A stretch of 64,000 nucleotides of DNA, taken from Lachnospiraceae bacterium (GTDB lineage Bacteria; Bacillota; Clostridia; Lachnospirales; Lachnospiraceae). Shown piece by piece: positions 25,130-33,584 of this stretch (its first letter is position 1; the number at the start of each line of letters is the position of its first letter). The translations under genes were made by a program, and so were the position numbers. The notes under the pieces were generated by a model. It was not told where the DNA came from. It saw only the letters and a list, made by a program, of their open reading frames with translations, and did no database searches. Location of the stretch: positions 1 to 64,000 of the forward strand of contig JAGCVY010000081.1 in assembly GCA_017962105.1 (NCBI GenBank). Direction: 5' to 3'.

Positions 25130-27013
25130 TTACGCCTCCGTCGCCAGTTCCTTAAGTTCGCTGTCCACCGTATCCCTCACGCGGCCGTCCTCATCCACCT
25201 TCTTGAACTGCGTGTTGTACAGTTCGGTATAGACGCCGCCGAGCTTCACAAGGTCGCGGTGCTGGCCGCGCTCGACGATCTCGCCGTCCTTGACAACCAG
25301 GATTTCGTCGGCCGCCAGGATCGTGGAAAGGCGATGCGCGATCAGAATGCTCGTGCGCTCCTCGATGATCGGATCGATGGCCTCCTGGATCTTGCTCTCC
25401 GAGATGGAGTCAAGCGCCGATGTCGCCTCGTCGAAGATCAGAAGCGCCGGGTTCTTCAGAAGAACACGCGCGATGGAAATGCGCTGCTTCTCGCCGCCGG
25501 ACAGCTTCAGTCCGCGGTTGCCGACCATCGTGTCGAGACCGGTTTCCTGGGACTCGATAAAGTCATAAATATTCGCCTTCTTGCAGGCTTCGATCATCTC
25601 CTCCTCCGTCGCATCCTCCTTTGCGTACAGAAGGTTCTCACGGATGGTTCCGTTGAAGAGATAGGTCTCCTGAGACACCACGCCGATGCTCTTTCGAAGG
25701 AAGGTGAGGTCTATTTTCCGAACATCGATCCCGCCGAAGAGCACCTCGCCCTCCTGCACGTCGTAGAGTCGCGGGATCAGGTTGATGATCGTACTCTTGC
25801 CGGAGCCGGACGGCCCGACAATGGCGATGCTGCGGCCGGCCTCCAGACGGAACGAAACGTTCTTGAGGATTTGTCTCTCGGGATCATACGAGAAATTCAC
25901 TCCCTTGAACTCCACCTCGCCCGTCGTGCTCTCAGGGGTGATGGCGTCGGGTGCATTCTGGATCTCAACAGGCATATCGAAATACTCGAAGATTCGCGTA
26001 AACAGCGCCATCGAGCGCATCCAGTCGACCTGAATGTTCAGGAGGTTGTTGACCGGCATATAGGTGCGGCCGAGAAGCGCTACCAGCACGGTGATATCAC
26101 CGGGGGTCAGCGAGCTGTCATACTTCATGATGAGGATACCGCCCACCAGATAGAGAAGCATGGGGCCGATGTTGGTGACCGTGTTCAACACCACGAAGAA
26201 CCAGCGGCCTGCCATGCGCTCGCGAATGTTGAGTTTGATCATCCGGCCGTTGGCATCCTTGTAGCGCCCGTACTCCTGCTCCTCCTTACCAAAGAGCTTC
26301 ACCAATAACTGACCGCTCACGGACATGGTCTCGTTGAGGATTCCGTTGATCTCGTCGTTGCACGCCTGTGCCTCGCCGGTAAGTTTCCATCTCGTCTTGC
26401 CGGCTTTTCTCGTAGGAATGACAAAAAGCGGGATCACGCAGATACCGAGAATCGCGAGGATCCAGTTTTTCTGGAACATCATCACCAGCGCCACAACCAG
26501 CGTGATGGTGTTGGACAAAATGTTGCGGAACGTGTTCGTGATCACGGATTCCACGCCGGAGATATCGCTTGTCATTCTCGTGATGATATCGCCCTGATTG
26601 TTCGACGTGAAGAATCTCTGCGACATCCGCTGCAAATGGGAAAACATCTGATTGCGCATATCATAGGTGATATGCTGCGCGATCCAGGTGTTAATATATC
26701 CTTCGACGACGCCGATCAGGTTGGACATCAGGGTCAGTCCGAAGGACGCCACGATGAAGATGATCAACAGACGCAGGTTCCGACCGATGATACCTTCATC
26801 GAGGATCTTACCGGTCAGTACCGACGGATACAGCGACAGCGTCGAGGACACCGCGATACAGACAAGAACCAGCGTCAGCTGCTTCCAATAGGGCTTCAGG
26901 TAGGAAAATACCCGTTTCAGCAGTTCCTTGGTAATCTTGGGCTGATTCGCCTTCTCCTCCTCAGTCATAAAGCCTCGTTGAAACGGGCCTCCCATTCTTC
27001 CTCCGGGCGGCAT
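25130..27013 (-). CDS. ABC exporter half-transporter (fused membrane and ATPase domains)
   Basis: 627 residues. Six-helix ABC transmembrane domain (about 45-340) then nucleotide-binding domain (about 375-610) with Walker A GPSGSGKST, Q-loop VSQETYLF, signature LSGGEKQR, Walker B LLIFDEATSALD and H-loop IAHRL. It belongs to the MsbA/LmrA/MdlB-like group, which works as a homo- or heterodimer to export drugs, lipids or peptides. Only one half-transporter is here, so a homodimer or a distant partner is likely. Start at ATG 27013 because AGGAGG lies 5 nt upstream; the GTG at 27019 overlaps that site. The leader carries palindromic element copy 2. Confidence 0.93.
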   Translation of the reverse strand: MPPGGRMGGPFQRGFMTEEEKANQPKITKELLKRVFSYLKPYWKQLTLVLVCIAVSSTLSLYPSVLTGKILDEGIIGRNLRLLIIFIVASFGLTLMSNLIGVVEGYINTWIAQHITYDMRNQMFSHLQRMSQRFFTSNNQGDIITRMTSDISGVESVITNTFRNILSNTITLVVALVMMFQKNWILAILGICVIPLFVIPTRKAGKTRWKLTGEAQACNDEINGILNETMSVSGQLLVKLFGKEEQEYGRYKDANGRMIKLNIRERMAGRWFFVVLNTVTNIGPMLLYLVGGILIMKYDSSLTPGDITVLVALLGRTYMPVNNLLNIQVDWMRSMALFTRIFEYFDMPVEIQNAPDAITPESTTGEVEFKGVNFSYDPERQILKNVSFRLEAGRSIAIVGPSGSGKSTIINLIPRLYDVQEGEVLFGGIDVRKIDLTFLRKSIGVVSQETYLFNGTIRENLLYAKEDATEEEMIEACKKANIYDFIESQETGLDTMVGNRGLKLSGGEKQRISIARVLLKNPALLIFDEATSALDSISESKIQEAIDPIIEERTSILIAHRLSTILAADEILVVKDGEIVERGQHRDLVKLGGVYTELYNTQFKKVDEDGRVRDTVDSELKELATEA

Positions 27014-27028
27014 AGGCACCTCCTTCTC

Positions 27029-27063
27029 CGCTTGTGTTCTACTCTCGTAGAATCATGTGTTGT
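27029..27063 (-). promoter_or_regulatory. Palindromic leader element, copy 2
   Basis: Minus strand: ACACATGATTCTAC, GAGA, GTAGAACACAAGCGG, ending a few nt before the SD of the ABC exporter gene. It matches copy 1 at 11681-11716 in the 7-nt left flank, the 6+6 inverted repeat and the ACAAGCGG right flank, with only a 2-nt length difference. Confidence 0.5.
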
Positions 27064-27117
27064 ATGGTTTTCTCACTCAAAACTTCTCTTCGTTATTCCC
27101 CAATTAAGTTTCCGAAC

Positions 27118-28338
27118 TCATTCCGTGTCTTTCCGTAGTTTCACTTCCATTACCACGGGATTGTGATCCGTCGCGTGGAACGCCAGATCGATCGTCTTCA
27201 CGGACAACACTTCCACGTTGGATGATACGACAAATCCGTCCAGCACATAGAACTGGAAGGTCTCCCTGTCTGCCCCTGCCAAAGGCTGATCGAGGCTTCG
27301 GCAGGTCGGAGCGCTCGTGTCCGTGTGGAAAGTAAGTCCCTCGCCGTACTCGGTGACGTCGATCTTACCGGCAACCCATTTTCCGTCCTGCTGCGGATAT
27401 GCGCTCACATCGGCGTCGGAAAATGTCTGGTTGAAGTCGCCGCCGGCAATCACGTAGTTACCCTTCGCAGCCTCTTCCTCAAGGATGCCCTTGAGTATCT
27501 TGGTCTGCTCAATCTTCCCTTCCCCGGAATCGTACGCCTCCAGATGAAGGTTGATCAACACCAGCTCGTGCCCGCTGCCGTCTACCGGGATTCGCTGTAC
27601 CGCGAGGCACCGCTTCAGGTTTGCGATCCGGATGGGCCATTTGAAAGGAGTGGGAAGTTTCACCCTCTCCGCGGAAGTGTTGCGGTATTTCGAAAGTGTC
27701 TGGATCCCGCTGTTGACACGTCCCACCGGCGGGATCGGGTACGGCACATATTTTGCTTTGAAATTGTAGGCAAACGTTGACTGATATGCCCCGTTGCCGA
27801 TTCCGTTCAGGAACTCATGAAGCTGTTCGATTTCGTTGATCCCGTACGACCGCGAGCTGTCCTCATCAATCTCCTGAACAAGCAGTATGTCCGGTTTTAC
27901 CTCGCCGATCTTCGCATACATCTCCGTGAGGTTATCCCTGACCCGCTTCTCGTCGGCGGTATATACCCCGGATCCCCCGTCCATAAAGAAATCCGCGTTA
28001 TCGCCAAGCGCCCCGTAACCGATGTTCCAGGTCATCAGTGTGATCAAAGTTTCCGTCGGTGCAGCAGGAAGAGTCGTTTTATCCGCACTCTCCTGTGCTC
28101 CGTCTTTCGCCCCGACCGGCAGCGTCACCGTGAGCGTCTCCCGGTCCGCCGGGCGGTATTCGGTAAGCGTCAGGTATGTTAATCCTGCGACGGCAAAAAG
28201 GACAACCGCTCCTATCACGATCCCGAGCCAAAGAAGAATACGCTTCCACAAACTGCGCTTCTTCGGCTTTTTGAACTTCTTTTCTTCTGTTGTCTCCTGC
28301 GTTACCGATACTACCTCGGTATCCGGCTCCCTACCCAT
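27118..28338 (-). CDS. Membrane-anchored endonuclease/exonuclease/phosphatase family protein
   Basis: 406 residues. A Lys-rich cytoplasmic tail, one membrane helix (about 33-57), then an extracellular EEP domain from about residue 98: TWNIGYG start, LLVQEID catalytic Glu, AGGDFNQTF with the Asp/Asn pair, and DHNPVVMEV with the final Asp-His. Relatives include sphingomyelinases, inositol phosphatases and surface DNases. With the domain outside the cell, lipid or extracellular-DNA hydrolysis is likely; which one cannot be told from sequence. SD CAGGAGG is upstream. It lies 104 nt ahead of the ABC gene. Confidence 0.85.
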   Translation of the reverse strand: MGREPDTEVVSVTQETTEEKKFKKPKKRSLWKRILLWLGIVIGAVVLFAVAGLTYLTLTEYRPADRETLTVTLPVGAKDGAQESADKTTLPAAPTETLITLMTWNIGYGALGDNADFFMDGGSGVYTADEKRVRDNLTEMYAKIGEVKPDILLVQEIDEDSSRSYGINEIEQLHEFLNGIGNGAYQSTFAYNFKAKYVPYPIPPVGRVNSGIQTLSKYRNTSAERVKLPTPFKWPIRIANLKRCLAVQRIPVDGSGHELVLINLHLEAYDSGEGKIEQTKILKGILEEEAAKGNYVIAGGDFNQTFSDADVSAYPQQDGKWVAGKIDVTEYGEGLTFHTDTSAPTCRSLDQPLAGADRETFQFYVLDGFVVSSNVEVLSVKTIDLAFHATDHNPVVMEVKLRKDTE

Positions 28339-28373
28339 TTAGCAGCCTCCTGAAAAACTAGATTAAATCGCAG

Positions 28374-29027
28374 TCACCTCAGAGCAACTTCCGCGATTTC
28401 CTCTGCAGTCTTCACAATATATGTCGCCCCGGACTCGCGAAGCTCCTGCTCGGTTCCGTATCCGTAAAGTACGCCGACAGAATCAATGCCGACCTCCACG
28501 GCGGCCTTGATGTCGTAGAAGCGGTCGCCTACCATCAGGATCTCACTCCGGTTCTCCGCCGGGATCCCGAGGGTTTCCATCGCCTCGCGGATCAGCACGG
28601 CCTTGTTCGGGTCACGCCCCTCGAACGCAGGGCCTGCAATCCCTTCGAAGAGATTCCGAATTCCATCATGCTCCGCGACAACCTCAGCCATCGGCTTCGG
28701 TTTGGCAGTGACGATCATCAGCTTGCAGCCGTTGTCGCGAAGCTTCCGGAGCATATCGGGAATACCCGCGAAAAGAGGAGCCTGATATACTCCTTCACTC
28801 TCATAATATTCCCGGTAAACGCGGATTGCCTCGAAGCTGTCCTCATCCGAAAGCCCGTAAAACTCATGGAACGAAACGTACAGCGGGGGGCCGATAAACT
28901 GCTTCAGCAAATCCCTGTCGGGAGTCTCAATCCCGAAATGTGCCAGCGCCCTGCCTGCCGCTTCGACAATGCCGAACTCCGACTGTGTCAATGTTCCGTC
29001 CAGATCAAAGAAGACATATTTGTACAT
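28374..29027 (-). CDS. HAD-superfamily hydrolase (Gph/5'-nucleotidase-like)
   Basis: 217 residues. HAD motif I FFDLDGTLTQSE, motif II ITVTAKP-type (LMIVTAKP), motif III Lys region and motif IV MVGDRFYDIKAA are all present, with an alpha-helical type 1 cap. The cap and length fit phosphoglycolate phosphatase or 5'-nucleotidase-like enzymes; substrate not determinable. SD AAAGG precedes the ATG. Lone gene between the EEP and GNAT genes, spacing 35 and 49 nt. Confidence 0.88.
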   Translation of the reverse strand: MYKYVFFDLDGTLTQSEFGIVEAAGRALAHFGIETPDRDLLKQFIGPPLYVSFHEFYGLSDEDSFEAIRVYREYYESEGVYQAPLFAGIPDMLRKLRDNGCKLMIVTAKPKPMAEVVAEHDGIRNLFEGIAGPAFEGRDPNKAVLIREAMETLGIPAENRSEILMVGDRFYDIKAAVEVGIDSVGVLYGYGTEQELRESGATYIVKTAEEIAEVALR

Positions 29028-29076
29028 AGAAAAACCTTTCCAACCCCGTCTCTTTTCTCCTCAGTTTTTCACCCCG

Positions 29077-29514
29077 TTATGCCTGCAAATGCTTGCTGAA
29101 ATTCTTTTGTTTCTTCCCGAACACATAGCCCCGCGATTCGTAGAAAGCGTGAGCTCCCGTGCGGGACTCTCCCGAGATCACGCGCATCAGCGTTATGCCG
29201 TGCGACCTCGCCCAATCCTCTGCAGCGGCCAGAAGCGCCGTGCCGACGCCGCCCGCCTGGTAATTCTTTCGCACTGCTATTCCAAGTATATTCGCCATCG
29301 TCTCAAAATACAATGTATCATATCTCTCAACATGGATGTATCCTATGCATTTGTCGTCTGCGAGCGCAACAAAAACAGCCTCTCTGGCTGCGTCAAGTCC
29401 CGCAATCTTACTCTTCACAAGGTCGAGTTCACACGGATACCCGAGATCCTCGCTGCAGATTTCACGGATCGCAGCGGCATCCTCCGCAACAAGCGGCCGA
29501 ACGTTCCAATCCAT
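29077..29514 (-). CDS. GNAT N-acetyltransferase
   Basis: 145 residues: a single GNAT fold with motif A VRKNYQAGGVGTALL (acetyl-CoA pyrophosphate loop) and the late GAHAFYESRGYVFGKK strand. The ATG at 29514 has a run of seven G residues as SD. The acceptor is unknown. It lies convergent to nothing and is followed by the HAD gene. Confidence 0.87.
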   Translation of the reverse strand: MDWNVRPLVAEDAAAIREICSEDLGYPCELDLVKSKIAGLDAAREAVFVALADDKCIGYIHVERYDTLYFETMANILGIAVRKNYQAGGVGTALLAAAEDWARSHGITLMRVISGESRTGAHAFYESRGYVFGKKQKNFSKHLQA

Positions 29515-29594
29515 AACAATCCCCCCCTTTCGGAATGCACTCTCATTATATCGAATCCACCGCTCGATGTCACGAAAAAACTGTTCTCTGAAAA

Positions 29595-29640
29595 TGCGGT
29601 GGTTTCCGCTGATTTTCGCGAAAGCCACCGCAATTTTTTC
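29595..29640. terminator. Hairpin terminator region after nitroreductase gene
   Basis: TGCGGTGG...CCACCGCA with an inner TTTC/GAAA pair gives a strong stem. On the plus strand it is followed by ATTTTTTC, on the minus strand by ATTTTCAG. A second weaker hairpin at 29680-29720 repeats the 12-mer TGCGGTGGTTTC (29595-29606 and 29679-29690). Confidence 0.55.
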
Positions 29641-29761
29641 ATTTCATTGTTTTTCCGGCTCTGATCCACACCTGACCTTGCGGTGGTTTCTTCCGGTTCT
29701 TCCGTTTCCCACCGTAAAAAGTCAAGATCCTGTTTCACCGGCCGCCGGAACCTCACCATCC

Positions 29762-30289
29762 TCAGATGTAGTACACGTAGTTCTCTTTTCTCGGCGCAGG
29801 GGCATTGAGCGGTGCAGCGGCGTAGCCGAGTGCACAGTGTCCGATGCCTTCGTAATCGCCCTCGATACCCAGTTTTGCAAGAAGCTTCTTGCCGAAATCG
29901 GACTCGAACTCTTCCTGCGCACGATGAATCCAAATACTGTCAACGCCGAGGCTCTTCGCGGCGTTCATCAGGTTGCCCATAACCAAAGCGCCGTCGTAAA
30001 CATGTGTCACAACAGACTTGTCCGCAAGGACGATCAGAATGACCGGCGCTCCGTAGAACGGATCGTTCATTCCGGGCCAGTTAGCAACTCTGCTGTTCTC
30101 CGCAGACAGAGCGTCACGGGTCTCCTTGTCGGTCACTGCAATGATGATCGGGCTCTGCTTGCCCATTCCGGTCGGCGCGTAAGTGCCCGCGCGCAGGATC
30201 TCATCCAGGACTTCCTTCGGGACCATCTTGTCCGGAATAAAATTCCGGCAGCTGCGTCTCTCTTCCAACACCTTCAAAGTTTCGTTCAT
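29762..30289 (-). CDS. Nitroreductase-family flavoprotein
   Basis: 175 residues. N-terminal ERRSCRNFIPDKMV is the FMN phosphate-binding signature, and GTYAPTG, GALVMGNLMNAAKSLGVDSIWI and C-terminal GYAAAPLNAPAPRK fit the NfsA/FRP nitroreductase family. These enzymes use NAD(P)H to reduce nitro compounds, quinones or flavins as dimers. Start ATG 30289 with CAGGAGG; the upstream frame to 30376 is leader. Confidence 0.9.
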   Translation of the reverse strand: MNETLKVLEERRSCRNFIPDKMVPKEVLDEILRAGTYAPTGMGKQSPIIIAVTDKETRDALSAENSRVANWPGMNDPFYGAPVILIVLADKSVVTHVYDGALVMGNLMNAAKSLGVDSIWIHRAQEEFESDFGKKLLAKLGIEGDYEGIGHCALGYAAAPLNAPAPRKENYVYYI

Positions 30290-30463
30290 ACGTTCCTCCT
30301 GTAAACCTCTCAATATACTTACAGACTGCGTCAGCGCAGCCGGTAACACAAGCTTAGCATTTCCATCCAGAGCCATTCAATAGAAAATCATATACATCGA
30401 TTGTCAAATCGTTTACGTAGTCCGCGTTGTCCCGCATCCCCGCTCCGGCTCACTCCGCTCTTC

Positions 30464-31156
30464 CTACTTGTTGTTCAACCGGTGATATCGTCCCTCGACA
30501 ATATGTCTTCCGTCGTTCGCCAGCTCGATGCACGGAAGCGTGCCGAGCCCTTCCTTCCGGTCCATTCGTAAAATGGTGATTCCCGTGAATTCCAGATGGT
30601 ACGCCGCGATCATAAACGGAAACGGAAGATTCAGGATGTGCCCCATGGCCGCACAGGACGATCCGCCATGGCTGAACAGTGCTATGGTGTGATGCTCCGT
30701 CTCCTCACAGGCATGCCTGTAGTATGCGCCCTCCCGAAGATAGCCGTGGTCCGCAAGCCAGTCATCGATTCCCCGCTCCACGGTATCAACACAGGAAAGC
30801 ACCTTGTTCGTCCGGAAGAACGGATGCTCCCGCCAATCGGGGCTGTTCAGGTTATAGCCCTGGCGGGCCAGCTCGTCCACCATCTCCCACGGATGTCCGC
30901 CTGCATAAAGAGGCTCTCCGTCCGTGCTTCCCCAATGCACTTCCCGCATGGAGTCCAGCGTCTGGATCGGCAGGCCGAGCACCCTCGATGACGCCTCCGC
31001 AGTCTCAATGGCGCGGCCCTGTGTCGACGCCCAGATTTCCTCAATTCCCTCGCCGCGGAGCCGTTCCGCAACCAGTTCCGCCTGGCGCCGTCCGATTTCC
31101 GTCAGGCAGTCATTTTTATAATCCGGATCTCCGTGACGAACAAAAACTATTCTCAT
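30464..31156 (-). CDS. Histidine phosphatase family protein (phosphoglycerate mutase-like)
   Basis: 230 residues. Starts with FVRHGDPDY, the RHG catalytic motif with the phosphorylated His. STQGRAIETAEA holds the second Arg, a Glu follows in REVHWG, and ALFSHGGSSCA is the second catalytic His. Such enzymes act on sugar phosphates or other small phosphoesters; the substrate cannot be fixed. SD GGGAGG. Monocistronic as far as visible. Confidence 0.87.
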   Translation of the reverse strand: MRIVFVRHGDPDYKNDCLTEIGRRQAELVAERLRGEGIEEIWASTQGRAIETAEASSRVLGLPIQTLDSMREVHWGSTDGEPLYAGGHPWEMVDELARQGYNLNSPDWREHPFFRTNKVLSCVDTVERGIDDWLADHGYLREGAYYRHACEETEHHTIALFSHGGSSCAAMGHILNLPFPFMIAAYHLEFTGITILRMDRKEGLGTLPCIELANDGRHIVEGRYHRLNNK

Positions 31157-31271
31157 GCAGCCTCCCTAATCCAATTTCAAAAAATGTCGCAGCGAAAAGC
31201 CGCAAAACATGGTTCCTCACCGCTCCCGAAACGCTGCTCCGCATTGTCCAACGACCTTTCGGATATACGCT

Positions 31272-31772
31272 TTACCGAAGGAATGCTTTCAAAAGGATCC
31301 ATGCCGCCGGCAGCAGAAGCAAAACGCCGAAAATAATCCCGCCGATTTTCAGACCGTACCGGCCGGTTGCGATGTCGCGGTGATATTTTGACATGCTCTC
31401 CTTCGGATTCTCCGGATTGAAAAACACCACAATCTGTTCGCAGCTCCCGAAGGGCCCGATTTCCTCATAATACCCTTTGTAGGTAACTCCGTTGTACACA
31501 AAATGATAATCCGCATAGGTTTTCACATTCATCGAGCGATCCGATGAGTCAAACTCGGTCTCCGACTCCGTCTTGTCAATCTCCGCGATTGTCTGCGCGC
31601 TCATGAGGCGCGCTTTTTTCAGATCCCTGCGGTGCGTAAGCCGCAGGCAGACCGCGCAGAAAAGGCTCATCCCCGCCCATGCGGCAACAAGCACTCCGGC
31701 GGCGAAAAGCGCCGCGCTTCTCAGTTCAGCATTAGTCGGCCCCTCTGAAAGCAAAATAACGAATTGCATCAT
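31272..31772 (-). CDS. DUF3592-like membrane protein
   Basis: 166 residues with two membrane helices (about 20-42 and 138-160) flanking an extracellular beta domain (YADYHFVYNGVTYKGYYEE...FFNPENPKES), the layout of DUF3592 proteins. Function unknown. It is the last gene of the operon that begins with the lipase gene, 47 nt after a lipoprotein gene. Confidence 0.7.
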   Translation of the reverse strand: MMQFVILLSEGPTNAELRSAALFAAGVLVAAWAGMSLFCAVCLRLTHRRDLKKARLMSAQTIAEIDKTESETEFDSSDRSMNVKTYADYHFVYNGVTYKGYYEEIGPFGSCEQIVVFFNPENPKESMSKYHRDIATGRYGLKIGGIIFGVLLLLPAAWILLKAFLR

Positions 31773-31819
31773 ATCCGACGGTCACCTCCGTTTCGCGACA
31801 TTTTCCGAAAAGGGATTCC

Positions 31820-32935
31820 TTACTTCTTCTTCAAAGTTACGTCAATCCCCGAGTCGCTGTATGTCATGGTTTCCTTTCCGGAATTGTAGGTCAGTTTGTC
31901 GGGATAGTTGTTGTAGTAAAAATACAGCTCGTTGCCGGACCAGTTGTATTTGCTGGTGAAATCCTCTCCGACATTCGTCTTGCACATGGCTTCCAGTTCA
32001 ACCACAATCAGTTTTCCGAAGGTCATGACATCGGTCTTCTTCTGTTTCAGCACGGCGTTTAACGTGCTCTCGCTGATATTGCCCGCAACGCAGATAAACT
32101 TCGTCATGCTCTCCTTGGTGCTGGCGGCTTTATGCAATGCATCGAGAAATCCCGTCCAGTCGATGCCCGATTGGAAGTGGAGTTCTTTTTCGTTCAGAAA
32201 AGTACAGCTCGCCGAGGCCTGTATTTTCCCGGAAAATCCGTAGTTCTTCAGGAAGCGGATCAGGTTGCGGTAATAATCCCGGCCAAGCTCATCGTTGTCG
32301 TCAATGTACTGTTCGACGAGCGACAGAATGTCCATCTGCACCTCGCCGTACCACTCTCCGTTGACTTTCCCGTACATCTCCATGCGAGTGAGAAAAGCCG
32401 GATCCTTCTCCACACCGAGTCGGCTGAGCGCTGCGAAAAGCCCGTCGTCAAGGTTGTCGGCCATCCATTGGATTTTTCCGGTATCATCCAAAACACCGGT
32501 GACAGTTCCGTACCTGCTGTTCTCTCGGTACGACTCGGACTGCAGCGGATACGTCGACTTGGAAAGGCCCGCCCCGCGGATCCAGGATTCCCATATCCTT
32601 CGTTTGTAGCCTTCGTTTTTTGTTTCCAACTCTAACGTTATATTTTCCCCATCAAAATTGAGGAGGAAGCGCGTGCCCTCCCCGAGGGAATTGGCAGGGT
32701 CTGAGGCGGTTTCCGCGGCAGCCTGAAAGATCAGCTCAATCGCATCCAGATCCAGCTGTTCCGGAGTTTTGGGGGCTTCCGTCGGACTCGGCGTCGGCGC
32801 ATCGGTAGGAGTAACCGATTTCTTTGTGTCGCCGGACCCTTTGTTTTTATCTCCCGTGGATCCGCCGCAGGAGGTCAGTACCACAGCGGAAAATACGATC
32901 ACAAGCATCAGCGCAAGCAGTCTTCTGGCGTTCAT
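31820..32935 (-). CDS. Lipoprotein of unknown function
   Basis: 371 residues. Signal peptide with lipobox VVLTSC, then a Lys/Thr/Pro spacer like the other lipoproteins here. The mature part is mixed alpha/beta with an even spread of charge and no motif I recognise. Start at MNARRLLALM (32935) with AAAGGAG; the longer frame to 32992 overlaps the next lipoprotein. The gene lies 22 nt behind that gene. Confidence 0.75.
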   Translation of the reverse strand: MNARRLLALMLVIVFSAVVLTSCGGSTGDKNKGSGDTKKSVTPTDAPTPSPTEAPKTPEQLDLDAIELIFQAAAETASDPANSLGEGTRFLLNFDGENITLELETKNEGYKRRIWESWIRGAGLSKSTYPLQSESYRENSRYGTVTGVLDDTGKIQWMADNLDDGLFAALSRLGVEKDPAFLTRMEMYGKVNGEWYGEVQMDILSLVEQYIDDNDELGRDYYRNLIRFLKNYGFSGKIQASASCTFLNEKELHFQSGIDWTGFLDALHKAASTKESMTKFICVAGNISESTLNAVLKQKKTDVMTFGKLIVVELEAMCKTNVGEDFTSKYNWSGNELYFYYNNYPDKLTYNSGKETMTYSDSGIDVTLKKK

Positions 32936-32957
32936 GGCTTCTCCTTTCACTGCGGCA

Positions 32958-33566
32958 TCAGGACAGATTCGCGGACGAATCGCCGTCAGCATCCTTCTTC
33001 TCTTTCAGCGGGTTGTAGAAGTCGCTGTAATCCTCGTCCGAATTCTTCTTGTACAGCTGCCCGTCCTCCATGTAGAAATACGGATTGGCGGGATCCAGTT
33101 CCACCTGCACGCGGACTCTGTAGTAGATTCGGTCCTCATCCGAGGTATCCTTCCCGTAATACCACATATTCTCGTAGGCACCCCTGTAAAAAATGTCCGA
33201 GATATCCGGCCCGATGACAAGGGTAAAGATCAGATCCTGTCTCTTCGCTTCTGCAGGAGCGGTCTCCTGCGTAAACATATCCTCAATCTCAACCCAAAAC
33301 GAACACGGAACGCCTCTTCCGTAATATCCGCCGAGTCTCACAACCTTACATCCGTCAATTTTCGAAGGCGGCTCAATGCGAAGTCCTTCTTCGGTACCGT
33401 CCCAGGTATATTGATAAATAAATGCCTTCCCGTCCTCTCTGCTCACCATCGCTTTCCACGGTCTGTCAACTACTTCTTCCGAGTATGAGGTACACCCGGT
33501 CGCCGCGAACACGATCACAGCAAGCGCCGCTGCCAAAACACAATACAACCTTCTCTTTCTGTTCAT
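32958..33566 (-). CDS. Lipoprotein of unknown function
   Basis: 202 residues. Signal peptide with lipobox FAATGC; the mature protein has several Tyr-rich strands and a polar Asp/Ser tail. Start at MNRKRRLYCVL (33566), which gives the normal positively charged n-region. 18 nt after glpK. Family not recognised. Confidence 0.75.
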   Translation of the reverse strand: MNRKRRLYCVLAAALAVIVFAATGCTSYSEEVVDRPWKAMVSREDGKAFIYQYTWDGTEEGLRIEPPSKIDGCKVVRLGGYYGRGVPCSFWVEIEDMFTQETAPAEAKRQDLIFTLVIGPDISDIFYRGAYENMWYYGKDTSDEDRIYYRVRVQVELDPANPYFYMEDGQLYKKNSDEDYSDFYNPLKEKKDADGDSSANLS

Positions 33567-33584
33567 TCTCTTCCCCTCCCACAA

